A DNA stretch of 64,000 nucleotides from Cupriavidus numazuensis (lineage in GTDB: Bacteria > Pseudomonadota > Gammaproteobacteria > Burkholderiales > Burkholderiaceae). Below are positions 1 to 8,969 of the stretch, piece by piece (the first letter of the stretch is position 1; every line of letters starts with the position of its first letter). Under the pieces are notes generated by a model. The model saw nothing but the letters and a program-made list of their open reading frames with translations, was not told the DNA's origin and made no database searches. The position numbers were made by a program, and so were the translations under genes. The stretch covers positions 1 to 64,000 of the forward strand of contig NZ_CAJPVI010000047.1 of the NCBI RefSeq assembly GCF_905397435.1. Reading direction: 5' to 3'.

Positions 1-76
1 TCGCTCACGTTCCCCAGATCTACAACTGAATTGCCGCTGCCTTCTGCTTAGTGGGCCGGGGCGCGTTCATTCCATC

Positions 77-132
77 TTTTTGTCGCTCGGACAAAAAGTG
101 ACTCGCCGGCTACGCCGGCGAAACAGCGGCGC
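77..132 (+). repeat. Dispersed palindromic repeat, copy 1
   Basis: A block containing GTCGCTCGGACAAAAAGTGA followed by the palindromic stem GCCGGCTACGCCGGC. Near-identical blocks occur at 8807-8879 (same orientation) and, inverted, at 8188-8256, with a partial copy at 8121-8150 and a degenerate one at 27500-27555. This is a REP-like intergenic repeat family. The sequence shows the repetition directly; its function is unknown. Confidence 0.8.
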
Positions 133-173
133 ATGCCAAGAACGACAACCCATCAAACAACACCCATCACCCC

Positions 174-228
174 CAAAAAAACAAAAAACGTCACCCGCGC
201 AGCCTCAAAAAAGGCCCTCGCGGGTGAC
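174..228 (-). terminator. Rho-independent terminator of the gcl-pyk operon
   Basis: Read on the minus strand, a perfect 10-bp stem (GTCACCCGCG with CGCGGGTGAC, positions 219-228 and 190-199) carries an inner GGCC/GGCT pairing and is followed by GTTTTTTGTTTTTTT. It lies about 50 bases past the pyruvate kinase stop and is the natural end of the minus-strand operon. Confidence 0.85.
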
Positions 229-279
229 GGGCGGCAATCAACACCATCCGGGCGCTGCCAGCGCCCGACGACAAAAAAA

Positions 280-1743
280 TCAAACCGTAGCAGTCTCCCG
301 CACGGACTCGACCCCAGCCACCGCATTGCCACCGACTTCCGCCACGCGCAGCAGGTTGGTCGTCCCACCCTGCCCAAACGGCATCCCTGCAGCAATCGTG
401 ATCTGATCGCCCGGCGCGGCATAGCCTTCGACGAGCGCGGCACGCGTAGCTGCTTCGACCATCTCGTCAACGCTCTTCACATCCGGGCTCACGGTCGAGT
501 GAATCCCCCATGCAATCGCCAGCCGACGTGCAATCTCCAGGTTCGGCGTGATGCTGACGATCGGCGCGCAAGGCCGTTCACGCGCAGCGCGCAGCGCCGT
601 GGCGCCGGACGACGTGTAGGTCACCGTCGCCACAGCACCAATGATCTGCGTGACTTCGCGCAACGCCGCGCAAATCGCATCCTGCCGCGTGTTCAGCGGC
701 GTCTCGTGCTGCGCGTCGAGCAAATTGCGATAGAGCGGGTCACGCTCCACCTCGGTGACGATGCGATTCATCATCGACACCGCCGGCACGGGGTAGCGGC
801 CATTGGCCGACTCCGCCGACAACATCACCGCGTCAGCACCTTCATAGATCGCGCTGGCCACGTCCGATGCTTCGGCGCGCGTCGGCACCGGCGAGTCGAT
901 CATCGACTCAAGCATCTGCGTAGCAATCACCACGGGTTTGCCGAGTTGGCGGCACACACGCAGGATGCGCTTCTGCACGCCGGGTACGCGCTCGGGCGGC
1001 AGTTCCACGCCGAGGTCGCCACGCGCGACCATCACCGAATCCGACACGCGCACGATTTCTTCGAGTTGCTGCAGCGCGGCCGGCTTTTCGATCTTCGACA
1101 GGATGCCGGCACGCGTGCCGACGATTTCGCGCGCTTCGACGATGTCGGACGGGCGCTGCACGAACGACAGGCCGATCCAGTCCGCGCCGAGCGACAGCGC
1201 GAAGTCCAGGTCCTTGCGATCCTTCTCGGTCAGCGCAGGAATCGGGATCACCGCGTCAGGCACGTTCACACCCTTGCGGTCCGACAGCGTGCCGTTGTTC
1301 ACCACGCGCGTGGCGATGCTGCCGCTCGCCACGGATTCGATCGCGAGGCGCACCTTGCCATCGTCGATCAGTAGCGACTGGCCCGGCTGCGCGGCGTGGA
1401 ACAGTTCCGGATGCGGCAGGTGCACGCGCGTGCCGTCGCCGGGCGTCGGATCGCTGTCGAGCACGAACGAATCGCCGGCGCGCACCGCGACCTTGCCGGC
1501 GGCGAATACGCCGATACGCAGCTTCGGACCTTGCAGGTCAGCCAGCACCGCGATCGGGCGGCCGGTCTCGGCCTCGATCTGGCGCACGGCGTCGTAGCGC
1601 GCGCGGTGGTCTTCATGCGTGCCGTGGCTGAAGTTCAGGCGGAACACGTCGGCCCCGGCTTCGAACAGCTGTCGGATCACCGCGATATCGGTGCTCGCGG
1701 GACCGAGCGTGGCAACGATCTTGGCTTTGCGCTGGCGTCTCAT
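280..1743 (-). CDS. pyk: Pyruvate kinase
   Basis: Transfers phosphate from phosphoenolpyruvate to ADP, giving pyruvate and ATP in the cytoplasm. The 487-residue length is typical. Visible motifs: KIVATLGPAS (8-17), substrate/cation residues R35, N37, S39, H40 in VFRLNFSHG, DLQGPKLRIG (69-78), the active-site segment SKIEKP with K217 and E219, and RGDLGVE (241-247) with the second metal ligand D243. The ATG start follows GAGGAGACATC. It is the last gene of a minus-strand series after gcl, hyi, tartronate semialdehyde reductase and glycerate kinase. 2-phosphoglycerate made by the kinase could pass through enolase to PEP and then to this enzyme, which explains the linkage. A terminator follows. 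Confidence 0.97.
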   Translation of the reverse strand: MRRQRKAKIVATLGPASTDIAVIRQLFEAGADVFRLNFSHGTHEDHRARYDAVRQIEAETGRPIAVLADLQGPKLRIGVFAAGKVAVRAGDSFVLDSDPTPGDGTRVHLPHPELFHAAQPGQSLLIDDGKVRLAIESVASGSIATRVVNNGTLSDRKGVNVPDAVIPIPALTEKDRKDLDFALSLGADWIGLSFVQRPSDIVEAREIVGTRAGILSKIEKPAALQQLEEIVRVSDSVMVARGDLGVELPPERVPGVQKRILRVCRQLGKPVVIATQMLESMIDSPVPTRAEASDVASAIYEGADAVMLSAESANGRYPVPAVSMMNRIVTEVERDPLYRNLLDAQHETPLNTRQDAICAALREVTQIIGAVATVTYTSSGATALRAARERPCAPIVSITPNLEIARRLAIAWGIHSTVSPDVKSVDEMVEAATRAALVEGYAAPGDQITIAAGMPFGQGGTTNLLRVAEVGGNAVAGVESVRETATV

Positions 1744-1830
1744 GATGTCTCCTCTTCCATTCTCGAAACGGCGCGCCGTCGTGGCGCGCCGGTAATGCAG
1801 TTCGGTTCGGTGTTGCTGCTGCGACGATGC

Positions 1831-3138
1831 TCAGACGATGAGGATCGCGCGGAAGTCGTTCACGTTGGTACGGGTCGGGCCGGTCACGATCAGGTCGTCC
1901 ACGCCGGCGAAGAAGCCATAGCCGTCGTTGTTTTCCAGATGCGCGCGTGCCGACAGGCCGCGCGCCGCGGCGCGGGTCAGCGTATCGGGTGCAAGCAGCG
2001 CACCGGCGTTGTCTTCGGAGCCGTCGATGCCGTCGGTATCGCACGCAATCGCATGCACGCCGGGCAAGCCGTCGAGCGCGACCGCCAGCGACAGCAGGAA
2101 TTCCGCATTGCGTCCGCCACGGCCTTTGCCACGCACGGTCACGGTAGTCTCGCCGCCGGACAGCAGCACGCAGGGCTTGCTGAAGGGCTGGCCGTGCTGT
2201 GCGATCTGGCGTGCGATGGCCGCGTGCACGAGCGCCACGTCGCGCGCTTCGCCTTCAATGCAATCGGACAGGATGTGCGCTTCGAAGCCGAGTTCGCGCG
2301 CACGTGCCGCCGCAGCCTCGAGCGATTGCTGCGCAGTGGCCAGCGTCACGCTGCGATGGCCCTCGAAACGGGCATCGCCGGGCTTCGGCGTTTCGCCGGC
2401 GCCGCTCTCCAGGTGCGCGCGCACATTGGCCGGCACCTCGATGCCGTACTTGGCGATGACGGCGAGCGCATCGGCGCATGTGGTCGCGTCGGGCAGCGTC
2501 GGGCCGCTCGCGATCAGCGTCGGGTCATCGCCGGGAATATCGGAGATCAGCAGCGTCTCGACACGCGCCGGTGCGCAATGCAACGCGAGGCGTCCGCCCT
2601 TGAGCGCCGACAGGTGCTTGCGCACGCAATTCATTTCGCCGATGCTCGCGCCGCTGCGCAGCAAGGCCTTGTTCACAGCCTGCTTGTCGGCGAGCGAGAT
2701 ACCAGGCGCGGGCGCGGCGAGCAGCGCGGAGCCGCCACCGGAAATCAGGCACAGCACGAGATCGTCAGCGGTCAGGCCCTGCACGAGTTCGACCATGCGC
2801 TGCGCGGCGCGCGCGCCCGCTTCATCGGGCACCGGATGGGCGGCTTCGACGACTTCGATGCGCTTGCAGTCGGCGCCGTGGCCATAGCGCGTCACCACCA
2901 GTCCGCTCAGTTCGCCTTGCCAGTGCGCTTCGACAGCCTGCGCCATCGCGGCGGCGGCCTTGCCGGCACCGATTACCACGGTGCGGCCCTTCGGCGGCTG
3001 CGGCAGATGCGGGGGCAGGCAGTGGCTGGCGCTGACCGATGCCACGGCGGTATCGAACAGGTCGCGCAGCAGGGTGCGCGGCTGGAGACTGGGACGCTGC
3101 GGGGTCAGCAGGACGGCGCTGGTTTCGGTGTCGAGCAT
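1831..3138 (-). CDS. ttuD: Glycerate 2-kinase / hydroxypyruvate reductase family (MOFRL)
   Basis: 435-residue member of the MOFRL glycerate kinase family (also annotated as TtuD hydroxypyruvate reductase). It phosphorylates D-glycerate, normally to 2-phosphoglycerate. Visible features: the nucleotide-binding-like GAGKAAAAM (57-65), the glycine-rich LISGGGSALL, NCVRKHLSALKGG, and a C-terminal domain with ACDTDGIDGSEDNAGA. The reading frame stays open upstream to 3501, but that extension translates the repeat and poly-C spacer, so the ATG of MLDTETS was chosen. It follows the tartronate semialdehyde reductase gene, which makes its glycerate substrate. The older reductase annotation cannot be excluded from sequence, but the pathway context favours kinase activity. 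Confidence 0.9.
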   Translation of the reverse strand: MLDTETSAVLLTPQRPSLQPRTLLRDLFDTAVASVSASHCLPPHLPQPPKGRTVVIGAGKAAAAMAQAVEAHWQGELSGLVVTRYGHGADCKRIEVVEAAHPVPDEAGARAAQRMVELVQGLTADDLVLCLISGGGSALLAAPAPGISLADKQAVNKALLRSGASIGEMNCVRKHLSALKGGRLALHCAPARVETLLISDIPGDDPTLIASGPTLPDATTCADALAVIAKYGIEVPANVRAHLESGAGETPKPGDARFEGHRSVTLATAQQSLEAAAARARELGFEAHILSDCIEGEARDVALVHAAIARQIAQHGQPFSKPCVLLSGGETTVTVRGKGRGGRNAEFLLSLAVALDGLPGVHAIACDTDGIDGSEDNAGALLAPDTLTRAAARGLSARAHLENNDGYGFFAGVDDLIVTGPTRTNVNDFRAILIV

Positions 3139-3244
3139 GGGGAATCCTGGGAACTGAAACTGAGGCCGTCCCCGGCGAGGGGGACGGCGGTGTTCTGCAA
3201 CTACATTTGCTGCTACTGGCACTGCAATGGCATTGGGTCCTCCG

Positions 3245-3379
3245 CTCTCCCGCTTGCGGGAGAAGGGCTGGGGGTGAGGGCCGGCGCTAGCAGCAACGAC
3301 GCCCCTCGCTTCGTGGCAGCCCCGGGGGGGGCCCCCCCCCCCCCCCCCCCCGACCCCTCTCCCACGCGTGGGAGAGGGG
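3245..3379. repeat. Paired-hairpin intergenic repeat with G8-C20 homopolymer run
   Basis: Two GC-rich hairpins (TCTCCCGC-TT-GCGGGAGA at 3246-3263, and CCCCTCTCCCACGCGTGGGAGAGGGG at 3354-3379) flank a core containing CGCTTCGTGGCAGC. The same architecture, including a near-identical core, recurs at 14188-14309. This copy also contains eight G followed by twenty C (3324-3351). It lies in the spacer between the reductase and glycerate kinase genes, inside an apparent operon. Confidence 0.85.
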
Positions 3380-3409
3380 AGAAACCCGCCTGTGGCGGGT
3401 CGATCCGTC

Positions 3410-4330
3410 TTACTTGGCCTTGGCGATATCGTGGTTCGACATGATCTCGATCGCGCGGCACAGGGCCGAGTGGTCAGACTTGCCGAAGCCGTTGGCAGCA
3501 CAGGTGTTGAACAGTTCCTGCGCGGTAGCGGTGTTCGGCAGCGCCACGCCCAGCGCCTTGGCGCCTTGCAGTGCCAGGTTCAGGTCCTTCTGGTGCAGTT
3601 CAATGCGGAAGCCCGGATCGAACGTGCGCTTGACCATGCGCTCGCCGTGCACTTCCAGGATGCGCGACGCAGCAAAGCCGCCCATCAGCGCCTGGCGCAC
3701 GCGTGCCGGATCGGCACCGGCCTTCGAGGCGAACAGCAGCGCTTCGGACACGGCCTGGATATTCAGCGCGACGATGATCTGGTTCGCCACCTTGGTGGTC
3801 TGGCCGTCGCCGTTGCCGCCGACCAGCGTGATGTTCTTGCCCATCAGCTCGAACAGCGGCTTGACCTGGTCGAACGCTTCTTCCGGACCACCGACCATGA
3901 TCGTCAGCGATGCGGCCTTGGCGCCCACTTCACCACCGGACACCGGTGCGTCCAGGTACGAAGCGCCCAGCTTGTTGATGCGTGCAGCGAAGTCCTTGGT
4001 CGCGATCGGCGAGATCGAGCTCATGTCGACCACGATCTTGCTGTAGCTCGCTTCCTTGCCGGCGGCCTTCAGCGCGGCGGCAACGCCCTTGTCGGCAAAC
4101 AGCACGGCTTCGACGTGCGGCGTGTCCGGCACCATGATGACGATGATGTCGGCACGCTTGGCGACTTCCTCGGCGCTGGTGCAGACGGTCACGCCTGCAT
4201 CGACCAGCGTTTGCGGGGCCGGGTTGACGTCATGCACGAACAGCGTGTGGCCGGCGGCGCGCAGGTGGCCCGCCATGGGTGCGCCCATGATGCCCAGACC
4301 GATGAAGCCGACGTTGCGTTGGTTTGCCAT
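3410..4330 (-). CDS. glxR: 2-hydroxy-3-oxopropionate (tartronate semialdehyde) reductase
   Basis: Cytoplasmic NAD(P)H-dependent reductase of the beta-hydroxyacid dehydrogenase family, converting tartronate semialdehyde to D-glycerate. 306 residues. The Rossmann motif GLGIMG lies at 11-16, the substrate-binding DAPVSGG at 127-133, and the catalytic lysine is expected at K180 in GQTTKVANQ. The family includes 3-hydroxyisobutyrate dehydrogenase and 6-phosphogluconate dehydrogenase. Position directly after gcl and hyi, with only 69 bases to hyi, makes the tartronate semialdehyde assignment strong. The symbol garR is used for the same activity in other operons. Confidence 0.95.
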   Translation of the reverse strand: MANQRNVGFIGLGIMGAPMAGHLRAAGHTLFVHDVNPAPQTLVDAGVTVCTSAEEVAKRADIIVIMVPDTPHVEAVLFADKGVAAALKAAGKEASYSKIVVDMSSISPIATKDFAARINKLGASYLDAPVSGGEVGAKAASLTIMVGGPEEAFDQVKPLFELMGKNITLVGGNGDGQTTKVANQIIVALNIQAVSEALLFASKAGADPARVRQALMGGFAASRILEVHGERMVKRTFDPGFRIELHQKDLNLALQGAKALGVALPNTATAQELFNTCAANGFGKSDHSALCRAIEIMSNHDIAKAK

Positions 4331-4399
4331 GTTGATGTCTCCGATTGGATGTTAAGTCTGTGATGGATTGCGTGTGCGGTAACCCGTTACTGCCCGCTG

Positions 4400-5182
4400 T
4401 TACTGCACGCCGTGGGCGGCGCGCCAGCCCAGGCCAGCTTCGGTTGTGGTCTTCGGCTTGTATTCGCAGCCGATCCAGCCGGTGTAGCCGATCTCGTCCA
4501 GGTACTTGAACAGGAACTGGTAGTTCAGCTCGCCCGTGCCCGGCTCGTTGCGGCCCGGGTTGTCGGCCAGCTGCACATGCTTGATCTTCGGCAGGTTGGC
4601 CTTGATCGTGTTGGCGATCTCGCCTTCCATGCGCTGCATGTGATAGATGTCGTACTGCACGTAGAGGTTCGGCGCGTTGACCTGATTGATCAGGTCCACC
4701 GCCTGCTGCGTGCGCGACAGGAAGAAGCCCGGGATATCGAAGGTGTTGATCGGCTCGATCAGCAGGTCGATATGCTCGGCGGCGAGTGCATTGGCGGCGA
4801 AGCGCAGGTTCTCCACCAGCGTTTCCTGCGCCTGCTCGCGCTTCACGTTCTGCGGCTGGATGCCGACCAGGCAGTTGAGCTGGCGCACGCCGAGCACCTT
4901 GGCGTACTTGATGGCCTCGCCCACGCCGTCCTGGAACTCGCTCACGCGGTCCGGGTGGCACGCAATGCCGCGCTCGCCCGCATCCCACTTGCCGGCCGGC
5001 AGGTTATGCAGCACCAGGTCCAGCTGGAAGCGGTTCAGGCGGTCCGCGATCTGGTCCGCGTGAAACGCATACGGAAACAGGAATTCCACGCCGCGGAAGC
5101 CCGCGCGCGCGGCGGCTTCGAAGCGGTCGAGAAAGCCCACTTCGTTGAACAGCATGGTGAGGTTTGCCGCAAGTTTGGTCAT
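4400..5182 (-). CDS. hyi: Hydroxypyruvate isomerase
   Basis: Interconverts hydroxypyruvate and tartronate semialdehyde. 260 residues, a typical TIM-barrel Hyi length. The two expected metal-binding/catalytic glutamates appear as E143 in LLIEPINTFDIPG and E240 in GCEYKP; other signatures are NLTMLFNE near the N-terminus and YVQYDIYHMQRMEGE (174-188). The ATG start is preceded by GGAGAG. It sits between gcl and the reductase gene on the same strand, as in other glyoxylate utilisation operons. Confidence 0.95.
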   Translation of the reverse strand: MTKLAANLTMLFNEVGFLDRFEAAARAGFRGVEFLFPYAFHADQIADRLNRFQLDLVLHNLPAGKWDAGERGIACHPDRVSEFQDGVGEAIKYAKVLGVRQLNCLVGIQPQNVKREQAQETLVENLRFAANALAAEHIDLLIEPINTFDIPGFFLSRTQQAVDLINQVNAPNLYVQYDIYHMQRMEGEIANTIKANLPKIKHVQLADNPGRNEPGTGELNYQFLFKYLDEIGYTGWIGCEYKPKTTTEAGLGWRAAHGVQ

Positions 5183-5313
5183 GAATCTCTCCGGTTTAAT
5201 TGTGGTTGTCGCTCCGCCGGTGCGGAGCCGCTACTGCTTTCTTATCTGCTGCAAAAACAGGGGGCGCTGACAGCAGCGCGGGCCTGTTGCCCGCGCTGCG
5301 TGTGGAGGCTTGC

Positions 5314-7098
5314 TTACGCCGTTTCCACTTCTTCCTTCAGGATCGCTTCTTCGATGTCCTCGATGTCCTCGATCGGCTCGAACTCGTTGATGTTGTCGAT
5401 CTCGGTGCCCATCGCGATATTGGTCACACGTTCCAGGATCACTTCGACGACCACCGGCACCGAGAACTCGGCCATCAGGTCGCGCGCTTCGGCGAACGCC
5501 GGGGCGATGTCTTCCGGCTTGAACACGCGGATCGCCTTGCAGCCCAGGCCTTCGACGACCTTGACGTGGTCCACGCCGTAGCCGTTCAGTTCCGGCGCGT
5601 TGATGTTGTCGAACGCGAGCTGCACGCAGTAGTCCATCTCGAAGCCGCGCTGTGCCTGGCGGATCAGGCCGAGGTAGGAGTTGTTCACCACCACGTGGAT
5701 GTACGGCACCTTGAACTGCGCGGCCACGGCCAGCTCTTCGATCATGAACTGGAAGTCGTAGTCACCCGAGATCGCCACCACGTCCGAGTTCGGCGAAGCG
5801 GTCTTCACGCCGATCGCAGCCGGGATGGTCCAGCCCAGCGGCCCGGCCTGGCCGCAGTTGATCCAGTGGCGCGGCTCGTTGACCGACAGGAACTGCGCCG
5901 CGGCGATCTGCGACAGGCCGATCGTGCTGACGTAGCGCACGTCGCGCGGGAAGTACTGGTTCATCTCGCGGTAGACACGTTGCGGCTTGACCGGCACGTT
6001 GTCGAAGTCGCTCTTGCGCTGCATGGTGCGGCGGCGCTTCTGCACGTCGGCAACCCACGACTTGCGGCACGGCAGGCGGCCGGCCATCTTCATTTCACGG
6101 GCGACTTCGACGAACAGTTCCAGCGCGGCCTTGGCGTCCGACACGATGCCCAGGTCCGGACCGAACACGCGGCCGATCTGGGTGGGCTCGATATCGACGT
6201 GCACGAACTTGCGGCCCTTGGTGTAGACGTCGACGCTGCCGGTGTGGCGGTTAGCCCAGCGGTTGCCGATGCCCATCACGAAGTCCGAAGCGAGCAGCGT
6301 GGCGTTGCCGTAGCGGTGCGAGGTCTGCAGGCCGACCATGCCGGCTTGCAGCGGGTGGTCGTCGGCCAGCACGCCCCAGCCCATCAGCGTCGGCACCACC
6401 GGCACGTTGACCAGTTCGGCGAACTCGACCAGCAGGTCGGACGCGTCAGCGTTGATCACGCCGCCGCCGCACACGATCAGCGGGCGCTCGGCCGCGTTCA
6501 GCATCGAGATTGCCTTCTCGATCTGGGCGCGCGAGGCGGCCGGCTTGTACGGCTGCAGCGACTGGTAGGTCTCGATATCGAATTCGATCTCGGCCACCTG
6601 CACGTCGAACGGCAGGTCGACCAGCACCGGACCCGGACGGCCCGAACGCATGATGTGGAACGCCTGCTGGAACACTTGCGGCACCAGTGCCGGCTCACGC
6701 ACGGTCACGGCCCATTTGGTCACGGGCTTGGCGATCGATTCGATATCGACAGCCTGGAAGTCTTCCTTGTACAGGCGGGCGCGCGGGGCCTGGCCCGTAA
6801 TGCAGAGAATGGGGATCGAATCCGCCCACGCCGAGTACAGGCCGGTGATCATGTCGGTGCCGGCGGGGCCCGAGGTACCGACGCAGACGCCGATATTGCC
6901 CGGCTCGGCACGGGTGTAGCCTTCGGCCATGTGCGAGGCGCCTTCGACGTGGCGGGCCAGCACGTGGCTGATGTTGCCCGACTTGCGCATCGCCGAGTAG
7001 AACGGGTTGATCGCCGCGCCCGGCACGCCGAACGCCGTGGTCACGCCTTCCTTCTCCAGCACCGCGATGGCCGCGTCGATTGCTCTCATCTTTGCCAT
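5314..7098 (-). CDS. gcl: Glyoxylate carboligase (tartronate-semialdehyde synthase)
   Basis: ThDP- and FAD-dependent enzyme that condenses two glyoxylate molecules to tartronate semialdehyde with loss of CO2. 594 residues, full length. It carries the family hallmark V51 (LARHVEGAS) in place of the ThDP-activating glutamate of related enzymes, [13 protein letters not shown], and the ThDP motif [30 protein letters not shown] in pieces. First gene of the operon; about 270 bases of upstream DNA separate it from a divergent gene and should hold its promoter. The C-terminus ends in an acidic stretch ([14 protein letters not shown]). Confidence 0.97.
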   Translation of the reverse strand: MAKMRAIDAAIAVLEKEGVTTAFGVPGAAINPFYSAMRKSGNISHVLARHVEGASHMAEGYTRAEPGNIGVCVGTSGPAGTDMITGLYSAWADSIPILCITGQAPRARLYKEDFQAVDIESIAKPVTKWAVTVREPALVPQVFQQAFHIMRSGRPGPVLVDLPFDVQVAEIEFDIETYQSLQPYKPAASRAQIEKAISMLNAAERPLIVCGGGVINADASDLLVEFAELVNVPVVPTLMGWGVLADDHPLQAGMVGLQTSHRYGNATLLASDFVMGIGNRWANRHTGSVDVYTKGRKFVHVDIEPTQIGRVFGPDLGIVSDAKAALELFVEVAREMKMAGRLPCRKSWVADVQKRRRTMQRKSDFDNVPVKPQRVYREMNQYFPRDVRYVSTIGLSQIAAAQFLSVNEPRHWINCGQAGPLGWTIPAAIGVKTASPNSDVVAISGDYDFQFMIEELAVAAQFKVPYIHVVVNNSYLGLIRQAQRGFEMDYCVQLAFDNINAPELNGYGVDHVKVVEGLGCKAIRVFKPEDIAPAFAEARDLMAEFSVPVVVEVILERVTNIAMGTEIDNINEFEPIEDIEDIEEAILKEEVETA

Positions 7099-7371
7099 GA
7101 TCTTGTCTCCAGTTGGGGTGGGTTTTCCGTTGGAGTTGATCCTATTCCCGCAACGGGTGTCGGATAAAGGGAAGCGAGATCAGTTGATTCGATACCTGGA
7201 GTTTGTAATTTGGCCTTGGAAGCCGCGATGGACGGTTGGCGTCCGTGCCCGGCGCGCCGGGATTCCAGATGGGATGTGACGATCGGGATACGCGAAACGC
7301 TATCCTCGCCAAGCGGCTGCGGCGACAATGTCGGGATTTCCCGCGCCGACCAGACCCCGATTTTTCCCGCC

Positions 7372-8082
7372 ATGTACTCCCGGCTACCGTCCACCTATGA
7401 ATTGCTTGAGGCCCTTGCCGCCGCGCCGGCGCCCGCGCCCGTCCCGGCGTCCGTGAGCGCAGTGGGGGCGACGCCATGGCCGCAGCGGCTCGGGCGCGCG
7501 TTCTGGCTCGGCTTCGTGGGCACACTGGTGGCAACGCTCATTGCCGCGGCCGGGCTGGCCATCTGGCGGCTGGTGCTCAAGCATCCGCTGGCGCCATGGT
7601 CGATCCGGCTGACCGAGGCGCTGCTGGTGCTGTCGGCGGCTTGCTATGCGGGCGCGGGGCTGATGCGACTTCCCAGTGTGCTGGCGGTCGTGCGTAACCC
7701 GCTGCGCTGGCAGGCCACGCAGATGGATCTCGACGGCGCTATCGAGAATGCGCTGCTGCGGCGGCTTGGGCGGATTCATCCGCTGCAGCTGCAGGCACGG
7801 CAACGGCGAGTGGCGCTGCAATTGCGGTTATGGGAAGGGATGGCGCGCACCGTGGGGCTGCTGCTTGCTCTGGCGCCGGCGGCACTGGTGCTGATCAGCG
7901 GGCTCCATCCGCTGCCGCATCAGGCGGAGATGAAGGGATCGCTGCTGTGGCTGTATGCCGTGATGGTGGTCGTGGGTGCCGCGTTCTACCTGTACGTGCA
8001 CGTGCAATGCAGCCGGCCGTTGCGGCGGCTGTTGCATGTGTTGGGGGAGGCGGTGGAGATTAATGGGAGGTTGAGGGGTTAA
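7372..8082 (+). CDS. Membrane protein of unknown function, four predicted helices
   Basis: 236 residues, divergent from gcl. Four hydrophobic segments are visible: FWLGFVGTLVATLIAAAGLA, LTEALLVLSAACYAGAGL, TVGLLLALAPAALVLISGL and LLWLYAVMVVVGAAFYLYV. A basic loop of about 70 residues lies between helices 2 and 3 (ALLRRLGRIHPLQLQARQRR). An alanine/proline-rich stretch follows the N-terminus. The frame is open upstream to 7210, but the ATG of MYSRLPSTYELL fits the start of the conserved-looking part; no good ribosome binding site is visible. I do not recognise the family. Confidence 0.7.
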   Translation: MYSRLPSTYELLEALAAAPAPAPVPASVSAVGATPWPQRLGRAFWLGFVGTLVATLIAAAGLAIWRLVLKHPLAPWSIRLTEALLVLSAACYAGAGLMRLPSVLAVVRNPLRWQATQMDLDGAIENALLRRLGRIHPLQLQARQRRVALQLRLWEGMARTVGLLLALAPAALVLISGLHPLPHQAEMKGSLLWLYAVMVVVGAAFYLYVHVQCSRPLRRLLHVLGEAVEINGRLRG

Positions 8083-8120
8083 GGGTGGGGCCTCGTTCGG
8101 GCTGGGTTAGCGCTCTTGGC

Positions 8121-8150
8121 GGGCGCCGCTGTTTCGCCGGCGTAGCCGGC
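8121..8150 (-). repeat. Dispersed palindromic repeat, partial copy
   Basis: GGGCGCCGCTGTTTCGCCGG followed by CGTAGCCGGC repeats the outer end of the block at 8188-8256, without the GAGTCACTTTTGTCC half. It lies just downstream of the membrane-protein gene. Confidence 0.7.
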
Positions 8151-8187
8151 GGGGCTTCTCGTTTGGGTGGGTGGTCGCTCTTCGCTG

Positions 8188-8879
8188 GCGCTGCTGTTTC
8201 GCCGGCGTAGCCGGCGAGTCACTTTTGTCCGAGCGACAAAAGTAACCAAAAACGCGTTTTGGTTGCCCCAAAGGGGCGAATTTTTATCGTAGTGTGCTGA
8301 GGGTGTTGTACGGGTATGGGCTTCAGAGGGGATTTCCGCTGCCTGCCGCGTGGTGCACGACCGAGAGAGGAATTACCGCGCTGATTGGACGAGCCCTGCA
8401 AGCGTCTGTGGCCCCTGCTGCGGGCGATATCGTGTGATCGCCTTCGGCTGCGCTATGCGCAGAGCCCTAGTCTGAAGTCGCCAGCCCAGGGCAAACCACG
8501 CCTCGGTAACGAGGCCCGCGCATTGCATGCGCGAAGTAGAGAGAAGGGGCACTCGGGCGCTAGCCACGTTGATGAGCTTGCCCCCAGACGACGACGCGCG
8601 CGCAGCGCAGCCGAAGGCGTCCCACCACTGATCTTTTTGAAACGCTGTACCCGAGTCCGTCTTGGGGATCGTCCAAAAACCGTGCCGCGTGAGGCACAGG
8701 TTCTGACTCACATGGCGTAGCAGGGTCGAACGGCTGACCACCATCGCAGGCGTCCAAAGCCGTTTGAACGACTGCCACCGTGGAATTGATGGCCAGCGGC
8801 AACGACGCGCTTTTTGGTTACTTTTTGTCGCTCGGACTAAAAGTGACTCGCCGGCTACGCCGGCGAAACCGCGGCGCCA
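8188..8879. repeat. About 0.7-kb element bounded by long imperfect inverted repeats
   Basis: The left end (8188-8256) and right end (8807-8879) are reverse complements over roughly 70 bases, differing by a few substitutions and single-base insertions; both contain the GCCGGCGTAGCCGGC palindrome and GTCCGAGCGACAAAA. The interior (8257-8806) has no gene I recognise. An open frame on the minus strand (8373-8888, 171 codons) runs through it but extends into the inverted repeat, and I do not treat it as a proven gene. The rest of the 890-base spacer 8083-8969 holds only the partial repeat at 8121. Confidence 0.75.
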
Positions 8880-8969
8880 GCCAAGCACGACAACCCAATC
8901 CCAACCAAGCCCCCCCGCCGCCTACGCCAGAAGAAACAGCCGCGCAAGCCAGAAACAACAAGCTGTCAA

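Noticed and set aside
8373-8888. 171-codon minus-strand frame inside the inverted-repeat element
   Set aside because: It runs into the terminal repeat, has no clear ribosome site and no recognisable domain. It might be a real element-encoded gene, but the sequence alone does not support it.
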